Source: an uncultured Methanobrevibacter sp.
GTDB lineage: Archaea; Methanobacteriota; Methanobacteria; Methanobacteriales; Methanobacteriaceae
DNA length: 13,462 bases
Assembly (NCBI GenBank): GCA_905235495.1
Contig: CAJOMK010000093.1
Location: 1-13,462, forward strand
Direction of reading: 5' to 3'
Shown: piece after piece, positions 7,511 through 13,462 of the stretch
How positions within the stretch are numbered: the first letter of the stretch is position 1
Layout: each line of letters opens with the position of its first letter
Program-made: the position numbers and the translations under genes
Notes under the pieces: generated by a model
Told to the model about the DNA's origin: nothing
Database searches by the model: none
The model's input: only the letters and a program-made list of their open reading frames with translations

Positions 7511-7592
7511 TCCAATTAATATGTTTCTAATCCAGTTATCTTAACTCACCTAAGACTGGTGTCTGTAACTCTAAGTGAGTAATCTAATTGGA
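7511..7592 (-). promoter_or_regulatory. Possible RNA fold over the rps19e ribosome-binding site
   Basis: On the minus-strand RNA, TCCAATTA (7592-7585, last codons and stop of the YhbY gene) is perfectly complementary to TAATTGGA (7518-7511), whose GGA is part of the rps19e ribosome-binding site. Between them is a hairpin pairing 7580-7571 with 7553-7544 in ten steps. Two of these are G-U pairs that work only in minus-strand RNA. GAC/GTC closes an inner ACCA loop. Ribosomes finishing the YhbY gene would open the outer stem. No folding energy was computed. Confidence 0.4.
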
Positions 7593-7850
7593 TTGCTTTT
7601 TATAAATAACAGCAACATTCCCTCTAACGTCAATAAGTCGAGCCTTTGTGCCTTCAACAATGCTGCTAATTAAATCATCTTTATTTCTTGCTACATTTTT
7701 AGCAAAACGTAATTTGATAATAGGATTGGATTTTAACTGACGTTTAATCTCTTCAATTACATTGTCATTAACACCAGCTTTTCCAATATTGATTGTCATA
7801 GCGGAACGAGCTTCATTCATAATCTCTTTTTTTGAAAGTGTAAGAGTCAA
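7584..7850 (-). CDS. YhbY-type (CRM domain) RNA-binding protein
   Basis: An 88-aa single CRM-domain protein. Bacterial YhbY associates with pre-50S particles, and the CRM fold binds RNA through a GxxG loop. Here the loop is GKAG within the NIGKAGVNDNVIEEI helix-turn region. The C-terminal strand RGNVAVIYK is also typical. The start is TTG at 7850, overlapping the TGA stop of rnp4 by 4 bases. AAGGAGAG stands about ten bases upstream inside rnp4. No ATG near this site would keep the N-terminus. Overlapping genes imply translational coupling with the RNase P subunit. Confidence 0.9.
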   Translation of the reverse strand: MTLTLSKKEIMNEARSAMTINIGKAGVNDNVIEEIKRQLKSNPIIKLRFAKNVARNKDDLISSIVEGTKARLIDVRGNVAVIYKKQSN

Positions 7851-8185
7851 TTTTTAGCTCTCCTTTTTAACTTTTTTTCCCTGATGTAAGGAATTTTCAT
7901 AATTTGGCCACACTCACCACAAAAAATATTAATTTCATTATTAATTAGCCGGACAGTGCAGTTATGGCCAGGAACCAAAAATTTGTAACAGTTTTTACAA
8001 TATCTTCGTCCCCAAGCTTGAGGAATCTTTGTATTATACTTCTTTGAAATCTTTCGAGCAAGCTCAACATACCTATGAGATCTTTCAGGATGCTCTTTAT
8101 ATTCTTCTTCTGCACGATTGAAAAGAATATTCATCCTCTCTTGAGCTATTTCAATCATCCAATCAGGTCTTTTTCCTCTAGCCAT
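7847..8185 (-). CDS. rnp4: Ribonuclease P protein component 4 (Rpp21/Rpr2 family)
   Basis: A protein subunit of archaeal RNase P, the ribonucleoprotein that removes 5' leaders from pre-tRNA; Rnp4 partners Rnp1 to aid substrate recognition. A basic helical N-terminus (residues 1-55, with RMNILFNRAEEEY and SHRYVELARKISKKYNTKIP) precedes a zinc ribbon with Cys63, Cys66, Cys89 and Cys92. The conserved RRYCKNC and FCGECG motifs are plain. Length is 112 aa from ATG at 8185, chosen because AGAGGAG lies directly before it. An in-frame ATG at 8200 would add five residues and bury that site. It overlaps the YhbY gene. Confidence 0.93.
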   Translation of the reverse strand: MARGKRPDWMIEIAQERMNILFNRAEEEYKEHPERSHRYVELARKISKKYNTKIPQAWGRRYCKNCYKFLVPGHNCTVRLINNEINIFCGECGQIMKIPYIREKKLKRRAKN

Positions 8186-8297
8186 AGATACTCCTCTCAT
8201 ACACAGTATAATCTCTTTAAAATAACTAATTGCCTAAATAAAAGTAGATTTTGATGAGAAATCAGATTTAAAGCAATGTAAAAATAAAGCAATTAAA

Positions 8298-8335
8298 TAA
8301 TATTCCTATAATATAATAGTACAAGAGGAATATTA
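8298..8335. promoter_or_regulatory. Wide-loop inverted repeat upstream of rnp4
   Basis: Perfect 10-bp arms (TAATATTCCT 8298-8307 and AGGAATATTA 8326-8335) flank an 18-bp A/T-rich spacer containing a TATA-like sequence. It lies 113 bp before the rnp4 start in a 266-bp gap. The short direct repeat TAAAGCAAT at 8269-8277 and 8285-8293 lies between it and the gene. This may be a promoter-operator for the rnp4-yhbY-rps19e group. Nothing else is visible in the gap. Confidence 0.35.
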
Positions 8336-8451
8336 AGATAAGATATGTATTTTATTATATAAAAAGGTTTTTAATATAAAAATTATTAAAAAAAGTATAA
8401 ATTTATAGTCTAATTTCATAGCATACTTTTAAATCTAATTTTATAAGTTAT

Positions 8452-9036
8452 TCATTGATTCAAAAGCCATTCCATGTAATCAATTGAGCCAACAGGACAT
8501 TCCAGATTATCAGTTGCAATATCCAATATCAAATCACGTATCTCTTCAATTGATTTTTCAGTGCCATCTATTTCACTGACTTCATCGCCATAAATCTCAT
8601 AAGCTTCAGCAGAACAGACTGCAAGTGCCTCAGCTTCCAAGTTTTCTTGAATCTTAGATGCGGAATAATTCCTTTCCTCAAGTCTGCCTTTAAGAATGCT
8701 TGGGTTTAAACGAAGAACAATCATCTTATCTGCACCTTCACAAAGGTGAGACAAGTGCCCCTCCACCATTAGAATGCAATTGCTGCTTTGATTGATTTCC
8801 TCATTCAAACATTCATTCAATCCATCAATGTCAATGATTTTATAAAACTTATCTGGGTCTTCACCTAAAACCAAATCATTTTCAATAGCGAAATCGTTGA
8901 TTCTGATAAGCTTTGAATCGAATCCATTTTGAGATAAATAATCATTTAAGTTTGCAGCAACAGTTGTTTTACCAGTGCATGGAGTGCCTGATATGAAAAT
9001 AACTGTATCCTTTGACAAATCGTTTAAAATAGACAT
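8452..9036 (-). CDS. Fap7-like adenylate kinase family protein
   Basis: A 194-aa P-loop kinase of the Fap7/hCINAP (AK6) type. Homologues act with ribosomal protein uS11 in the last step of small-subunit rRNA maturation and also have adenylate kinase activity. The P-loop GTPCTGKTT is at residues 17-25, and the EGHLSH motif at about 92-97. The family-specific RLNPSILKGRLEERNYS...KIQENLEAEAL run follows at 109-138 and is clearer than in ordinary adenylate kinases. ATG at 9036 has only a weak GTG-type ribosome-binding site. The 103-bp gap from the DRG gene is filled largely by a 13-bp tandem repeat. Confidence 0.88.
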   Translation of the reverse strand: MSILNDLSKDTVIFISGTPCTGKTTVAANLNDYLSQNGFDSKLIRINDFAIENDLVLGEDPDKFYKIIDIDGLNECLNEEINQSSNCILMVEGHLSHLCEGADKMIVLRLNPSILKGRLEERNYSASKIQENLEAEALAVCSAEAYEIYGDEVSEIDGTEKSIEEIRDLILDIATDNLECPVGSIDYMEWLLNQ

Positions 9037-9057
9037 ATTAACACTTATGTTTTTATT

Positions 9058-9109
9058 AAATATCTTATCTAAATATCTTATCCAAATATTTTAACTAAAT
9101 ATTTTAACT
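9058..9109. repeat. Four tandem 13-bp repeats upstream of the Fap7-like gene
   Basis: Units are 9058-9070 AAATATCTTATCT, 9071-9083 (same, last base C), 9084-9096 AAATATTTTAACT and 9097-9109 (identical to the third), then a 5-base partial unit. The array starts 22 bp before the start codon, so it spans the leader and probably the promoter. The two halves differ consistently, suggesting doubling of a two-unit ancestor or binding-site variants. Confidence 0.8.
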
Positions 9110-9139
9110 AAATAAAAATTAAAAAAAAATAAAATATGA

Positions 9140-10234
9140 TTATTTTTTAAGAATGATACGCAAGACATCCTCATCTTCCAAGACATGGTCAGGACCTACC
9201 TTTTGACCTGGGAATTTAACTGAAGTTCCCCAAATCTTAGCATGACGGAAGTTCTTGGCAAACTCTCTATGAAGCTTTTCACATGCTTCAATAACTGTAG
9301 AGCCTCTTCTTAATACCAAAGGATCTTCCATATCCGCCTTTCTACCTTGGGGTTTCAAGTAAACCCTTATTAAATCTACACGATCAAATATCTCTTCCTT
9401 AAGTGCATCGATATTGAGTTTCTTATCTGCAGAAATAGGTATGAATTCAGGAATTTCCTTTTGAAGTTCCTTTAAATAATCAAGGTCAACCAAATCCACC
9501 TTATTCAATAGAATCATCATAGGAACATATGACTTGTTGTCTTCAATCACATCAATGAACTGGTCGATGGTGACGTCATCCCTAAACAATATATCTGCAT
9601 TGTGAATTCCATACTCATTAATAATTGATCTGATTGTTTTCTCATCTAAATGAGTTAAAGGAACTGTTGTTGATACATTGATTCCACATTTACGTGTCTT
9701 TTTGATTTTAACATCAGGTTTTGTTTGATTTGGCCTTACACCTACATTATCAAGCTCTTTTAAGATAACATTTAAATGCTGTGGGTTTAGAGTGTCCAAT
9801 ACTACAATAATCAAATCAGCGGTTCTTGCCACTGACAAAATCTCTTTACCTCTACCTTTACCTCCAGCAGCACCAGTAATAATTCCAGGAATGTCAAAAA
9901 TTTGAATTTGAGCATTATTATATTCCATAATACCAGGAATGATTTCCAAAGTAGTGAACTGATAAGCTCCAACTTTACTTTCAGCATTGGTCAATTCATT
10001 GAGCAAGGTAGATTTACCTACAGATGGAAAACCTACTAAAACGGCTGTAGCATCTCCACTTTTCTTAATGTGGAATCCTTCACCTTTAGATCCACCGCTA
10101 CTCCTTTTGATTTGTTCTTCCTTAAGTTTAGAAATTTTTGCCTTTAATTTACCAATGTGATGAGAAGTAGCCTTATTATAAGGTGTTTTTTGAATTTCCT
10201 CTTCAATAGCTTTTATTTTTTCTTCTATAGACAT
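9140..10234 (-). CDS. DRG-family GTP-binding protein (Obg-related, TGS domain)
   Basis: A 364-aa homologue of eukaryotic DRG1/Rbg1, a ribosome-associated translational GTPase. A helical N-terminus (1-58) is followed by a G domain: G1 GFPSVGKST at 68-76, threonines 94-95 for G2, DIPG at 114-117, NKVD at 244-247 and SAD at 268-270. The family's S5D2L insertion lies between G3 and G4 (about 155-235). The TGS domain fills about 288-364 and ends in the usual acidic GPDHVLEDEDVL. All catalytic signatures are intact. ATG at 10234 follows GGGGAG. It heads the run into the Fap7-like gene. The upstream 465-bp gap has a 23-bp tandem repeat. Confidence 0.96.
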   Translation of the reverse strand: MSIEEKIKAIEEEIQKTPYNKATSHHIGKLKAKISKLKEEQIKRSSGGSKGEGFHIKKSGDATAVLVGFPSVGKSTLLNELTNAESKVGAYQFTTLEIIPGIMEYNNAQIQIFDIPGIITGAAGGKGRGKEILSVARTADLIIVVLDTLNPQHLNVILKELDNVGVRPNQTKPDVKIKKTRKCGINVSTTVPLTHLDEKTIRSIINEYGIHNADILFRDDVTIDQFIDVIEDNKSYVPMMILLNKVDLVDLDYLKELQKEIPEFIPISADKKLNIDALKEEIFDRVDLIRVYLKPQGRKADMEDPLVLRRGSTVIEACEKLHREFAKNFRHAKIWGTSVKFPGQKVGPDHVLEDEDVLRIILKK

Positions 10235-10699
10235 AAACTCCCCATTAAATAATTTATTGTGAAATAAGAATCGAGTTTAAATTTATTGTTTTATTAATTG
10301 TTTTAATAAAGATTAAAACATTACAAATAATGTTTTTAAAAATCTATTTTAAATGTTTTTAAAAATCTACTTTAAATGTTTTTAAAACATTTTGTTAAAA
10401 ATGTGTTTTTAAAATGTATAATATTTTATTATAATATAAATTTTGTATTATTAACATATAAAATATACGGTAAAAATAGGAGATAAATTTAAAAAATAAT
10501 CGTTTTAGTAATAAAAAAATATTTAATCCATAAAAAATTCTTGAAATTAAAAAAAATAAAAAAAGAAAAAGAAAAGTTATAGAAATTATAAGAAAAACTA
10601 ATGGACAAGTTTAACTTACAAACCATAACTTAATTTAAATTTTAGACATAATTTAACTTACGTGCCTCTCTGTCGTTATCCAAGCTATAGAACTTGAGA
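10235..10699. other. Gap between aglB and the DRG gene; U-tract and promoter region
   Basis: No gene is recognisable in 465 bp. The aglB end of the minus-strand transcript meets a U-rich tract at about 10576-10549, the likely terminator. A less A/T-biased 40-bp piece (10655-10695) has only a short CAAG/CTTG pairing. The TTTAACTTAC sequence occurs twice, at 10611-10620 and 10652-10661. The DRG promoter must lie in the A/T-rich 10260-10450 part, with no single convincing TATA box. Confidence 0.4.
10330..10387. repeat. 23-bp tandem repeat (about 2.5 copies) upstream of the DRG gene
   Basis: Copies at 10330-10352 and 10353-10375 differ at one base. A third partial copy (ATGTTTTTAAAA) runs 10376-10387. 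Each begins ATGTTTTTAAAAATCTA. The partial copy also forms the palindrome AATGTTTT-T-AAAACATT (10375-10391). The array is about 95-155 bp before the DRG start codon. Confidence 0.7.
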
Positions 10700-13450
10700 T
10701 TATTTGACGGTCCAAACAGAAACTCCATCTTGCATGTTACATAATTCAAAGGAATCCTGATCTATACCACCTAAGAGGAACAATCTGGTAAAGACAGAGT
10801 CTTTAAGTTCATTATCCATCAATACAGCAGTATAATCATTTCCAGAACCTAAAAGGTATAGGGTGTAGTTTCCGTCTTTATCCAAGGTTGTATTTCCAGT
10901 TAAGTAACCGTCTTCAATACAAATGAGGTTACTTGCCTTAAGCGGGTTGTATTCAGTTCCATTCAAGTCAACTTTAGTGCCGTTCTTATCCCAGTAAGCA
11001 CTCATTTGAGCAGTAGTACTAGTGTCGATACTAGTGTTGGTTACTTTGGATCCTCTCTTAACTTCAGCATTGTATAAAATGCCGCTGTCATTTAAAACTG
11101 TAATATTACCTTGGGAATTAGGATTGATTGTAACATAATTTGAAGCCATATAATACTGATAGTTTGTACTGTTCAGAGTATCAAAGTTCCATGAACCAAA
11201 GTAGGACCACCATCCAGCTTTTCCAATCATATCTGAACTTAAAACGAATGAGACATTGTTTGGATTGGATGGGTGTGATTGTTTTACAACAACACTGGCT
11301 TGTTTGTCTGTTAAATTATAATCTTTGATTAAAGTTGATTTCGCATCTTCCTTACTCTTACCTAAGGTTTTGTCCAATGCATCAGCAGCAGTTACATTAC
11401 TTCCTGTGTAATTGCATAATAACTCAGAAGCATTACTACCAGTAGTGCCCAACATCTGCAGAATTCCTTTAGATTGGGCTATATCTGATGTAGTCAATGC
11501 CTTACCTACCCAGTATGCACGGTCTCCTGACTGAGAACCACCGTCGAAGGAAGTTGGGTGGTCAGAAGCAATCTGGAATAGGTAACCAAAGTCCCACCAG
11601 GAAATGATAACTGTATCATTAGTAGAATTTTCTTTAACATAGTCCATTGCGTTCCACATAGGGTCACTTGAACCCGGAACAGTAGCTGCGGTAGTTTGGA
11701 AAGCACCACAAACAGTTGGAGATACTAAAGCTAAAGTAATCAAGACAACAACAAGTGCTCTTTTAATAGAGACATCAGAATCCTTGATGGATTTTCTAGC
11801 ATAAATCACTATAGCGGAAATAACTGCAAGAACAATAAGTACGACCATACCTATCATCCTAGCATTATCAAGACCGTAACTACGAAACACATTTAGATGT
11901 AGATGTTGTAGAATCCACCCTATCATCCTAGCATTATCAAGACCGTAACCGATTTGAGTAATTGGGAATGCAATTAAGAAAGCGGATACGAGAGCTATCA
12001 ATAATAAAACATTATTATTATCAATATTTGATTTTACATAATCAACAGCATATCCTACAAAAATACCTGCACAAATACCCATTGGTACAACTAATACCTG
12101 AATAAACCTAGTACCTTGAGTTACTGCTGCTACAGAAGCAAGAATCCATACTAGGAATAAGCATAAGTAAAGTACGTTTAAACGTTTACTCTTATTGATT
12201 TCATCACTTGAACCGAAGGATCCAATATCACCAAGTGAAATTCTGAATTCTTCTTGTTCTTTTCTTACTGAAGTAGCTTGACGTTTAGATTTAGGTGGTT
12301 TAGAAAGGTCAGATTTAATCTTAACAGATCTTAATCTAAGCAATCTTTGGATAAATGTGTATAATACTAATAACACACCAAAGAAAGCGATTATTCCACC
12401 AACCCCATTTATAACACCATTGGTATTAGCCAAGAATGAACCTGGAAGTCCGCCAGCTAAGAGATTTGGCTTTTGCATCTCTGCAACGGATACAAATACG
12501 TTAGGCCATACATCATGTGCGGCGGTTAAAAGTGAAAAACCACCGATAAGACCAGATATAGCATCAAAAATACCGCCGATTCCAACAGTGAACAAGAGAC
12601 CAACAAGACCTAATACTATAACTAAAATTGTTGGGAACAATTCTTTTTGATTGACTAACCAACTTAACTTGTTATCATAATTTTTAAATGGTTCTAAAAC
12701 AGAGATATTCAGATAGAAGCATAATATGAAGAATGCTATCATAACCAATATCATTACTGCAGGGTAGAACATGAACCCAGTCCATGAAAGGGAATAGACT
12801 CCAATAGTGAAAACAGATAATAATACGAAAATAATCCTGTTAACCAACTTATCGCTTTTTACCGCTTCAATGAAGAAGAGTATGAAGAATAAAGGTAAGG
12901 TTACGTTAAACATATCTGTATCGAAAAATCCTGCAAATGTGTGTGAAATATAGTTAGGACCTAAAACTACGATTAAAGTAGCTGCAAATGCACCATAATC
13001 ATTAGTAATTCTTCTTGTGAAGATATAAACTGGAATTACTGCAAATGATGATATGAACGCACCAGTCCAAAATGCAACTTCTGTAAGTGACATGTCTTGG
13101 AACATATTTACTATTCCATATATAAAGGAAGTTACCACTGCAATCATCGGCTGATAGGAACCTACATTCCGTCCTGATGGGTAGTATGAATGCATATCCC
13201 AACCAGAACCATTTACTAAAATATCACCAAAATATCCATGATCCATATAATCCTGAGTCATCCTTAAGTTAAAGTATGAGTCCATTTCACTGAAATAAGG
13301 AAGACCATTAGCATCCATATAATTTGCTTTAAGTTCATTAGGAACTCCGCCAATATCAGCAGCTTGAGCTCTAAGACCAAAAACTAAAACAAATAATATT
13401 GCTATGATAACCACAGATTTCAATATTGTTTTAACTTTCTGATTTTCCAT
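10700..13450 (-). CDS. aglB: Dolichyl-phosphooligosaccharide transferase AglB (STT3 family)
   Basis: The single-subunit archaeal oligosaccharyltransferase, which moves a lipid-linked glycan to Asn-X-Ser/Thr sites on proteins outside the cell. This 916-aa membrane protein has an N-terminal anchor (about 10-28) and a first acidic site in SEMDSYFNLR (Asp57). The second DxD motif DTD is at 177-179, the SVAE loop motif at 321-324, the conserved QGTRFIQ arginine at 448 and WWDFG at 618-622 followed by DGG. A soluble C-terminal domain (about 580-916) carries the DMIGKAGWW segment, which I take as the DK/MI-like motif. Its own C-terminal domain has several Asn-X-Ser/Thr sites. ATG at 13450 follows GAGGA. 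Residues 502-511 and 525-534 repeat YGLDNARMIG because of an in-frame 69-bp insertion-like duplication. The promoter lies outside the window. Confidence 0.96.
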   Translation of the reverse strand: MENQKVKTILKSVVIIAILFVLVFGLRAQAADIGGVPNELKANYMDANGLPYFSEMDSYFNLRMTQDYMDHGYFGDILVNGSGWDMHSYYPSGRNVGSYQPMIAVVTSFIYGIVNMFQDMSLTEVAFWTGAFISSFAVIPVYIFTRRITNDYGAFAATLIVVLGPNYISHTFAGFFDTDMFNVTLPLFFILFFIEAVKSDKLVNRIIFVLLSVFTIGVYSLSWTGFMFYPAVMILVMIAFFILCFYLNISVLEPFKNYDNKLSWLVNQKELFPTILVIVLGLVGLLFTVGIGGIFDAISGLIGGFSLLTAAHDVWPNVFVSVAEMQKPNLLAGGLPGSFLANTNGVINGVGGIIAFFGVLLVLYTFIQRLLRLRSVKIKSDLSKPPKSKRQATSVRKEQEEFRISLGDIGSFGSSDEINKSKRLNVLYLCLFLVWILASVAAVTQGTRFIQVLVVPMGICAGIFVGYAVDYVKSNIDNNNVLLLIALVSAFLIAFPITQIGYGLDNARMIGWILQHLHLNVFRSYGLDNARMIGMVVLIVLAVISAIVIYARKSIKDSDVSIKRALVVVLITLALVSPTVCGAFQTTAATVPGSSDPMWNAMDYVKENSTNDTVIISWWDFGYLFQIASDHPTSFDGGSQSGDRAYWVGKALTTSDIAQSKGILQMLGTTGSNASELLCNYTGSNVTAADALDKTLGKSKEDAKSTLIKDYNLTDKQASVVVKQSHPSNPNNVSFVLSSDMIGKAGWWSYFGSWNFDTLNSTNYQYYMASNYVTINPNSQGNITVLNDSGILYNAEVKRGSKVTNTSIDTSTTAQMSAYWDKNGTKVDLNGTEYNPLKASNLICIEDGYLTGNTTLDKDGNYTLYLLGSGNDYTAVLMDNELKDSVFTRLFLLGGIDQDSFELCNMQDGVSVWTVK
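11850..11949. repeat. 31-bp perfect direct repeat inside aglB
   Basis: Identical 31-bp copies at 11850-11880 and 11919-11949 enclose 38 bp of unique sequence, a period of 69 bp (23 codons). Both are read in the aglB frame and encode YGLDNARMIG. The unique part encodes WILQHLHLNVFRS. The duplication precedes a hydrophobic segment (MVVLIVLAVISAIVIY). Confidence 0.9.
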
Positions 13451-13462
13451 ATAAAATCCTCG

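Noticed and set aside
7541..7583. C/D-box guide RNA between the YhbY gene and rps19e
   Set aside because: The stretch is compact and structured but I find no proper C (RUGAUGA) and D (CUGA) boxes in the right order.
9058..9109. CRISPR array
   Set aside because: The 13-bp units are directly adjacent with no spacers, and no cas genes are present.
10600..10699. tRNA or other stable RNA in the less A/T-rich stretch after aglB
   Set aside because: No cloverleaf arms, T-loop consensus or long stem could be found; only a 4-bp CAAG/CTTG pairing is present.
11850..11949. Insertion-sequence target duplication in aglB
   Set aside because: Only 38 bp separate the copies, with no terminal inverted repeats or transposase; 31 bp is long for a target duplication.
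12357..12650. Plus-strand open frame of 97 codons
   Set aside because: It lies wholly inside aglB on the opposite strand, whose protein is continuous and has clear motifs.

Overview
The window is archaeal and almost certainly from a methanogen of the order Methanobacteriales, most likely Methanobrevibacter. It is very AT-rich, with long A/T-only gaps between genes. It carries archaeal/eukaryotic-type ribosomal proteins (eS19, eL31, eL39, eL20/L18a), aIF6, prefoldin alpha, an archaeal RNase P protein, a PDCD5 homologue, a Fap7-type kinase, a DRG-type GTPase, FtsY and an AglB/STT3 oligosaccharyltransferase. I infer the genus from overall character; no phylogeny was run.

All fifteen genes lie on the minus strand, so transcription runs from high to low coordinates. 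In that order they are: aglB (13450-10700), DRG GTPase (10234-9140), Fap7-like kinase (9036-8452), RNase P component 4 (8185-7847), YhbY-type RNA-binding protein (7850-7584), rps19e (7501-7061), PDCD5-like protein (6967-6605), PP-loop ATPase (6559-5975), rpl39e (5892-5737), rpl31e (5725-5465), eif6 (5337-4660), rpl18a (4557-4333), pfdA (4305-3872), ftsY (3539-2164) and an NhaC-family Na+/H+ antiporter (1825-99). The block from rnp4 to ftsY is a conserved archaeal information-processing cluster. It covers ribosome parts and their assembly (YhbY, Fap7, aIF6), tRNA 5'-end processing, co-translational folding (prefoldin) and membrane delivery of nascent chains (FtsY). AglB, which glycosylates exported proteins, sits upstream, and NhaC is probably a separate unit.

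The left 4 kb is damaged. The nhaC frame breaks three times and also seems to contain a compensating pair of indels. ftsY and pfdA each break once. All are single-base events, several of them in A/T runs, and each repair restores a recognisable family sequence. This looks like sequencing or assembly error rather than gene decay. The right 9 kb reads cleanly, except for an in-frame 69-bp partial duplication in aglB.

The non-coding DNA holds the more unusual signals. These are a 13-bp tandem repeat before the Fap7-like gene, a 23-bp tandem repeat before the DRG gene, and two similar wide-loop inverted repeats about 115 bp upstream of rnp4 and ftsY. There is also a pair of adjacent hairpins just after pfdA, strong hairpins after ftsY and nhaC followed by U-rich tracts, and a possible fold that covers the rps19e ribosome-binding site and involves the end of the YhbY gene. 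I see no CRISPR array, tRNA, rRNA, insertion sequence or defence system.
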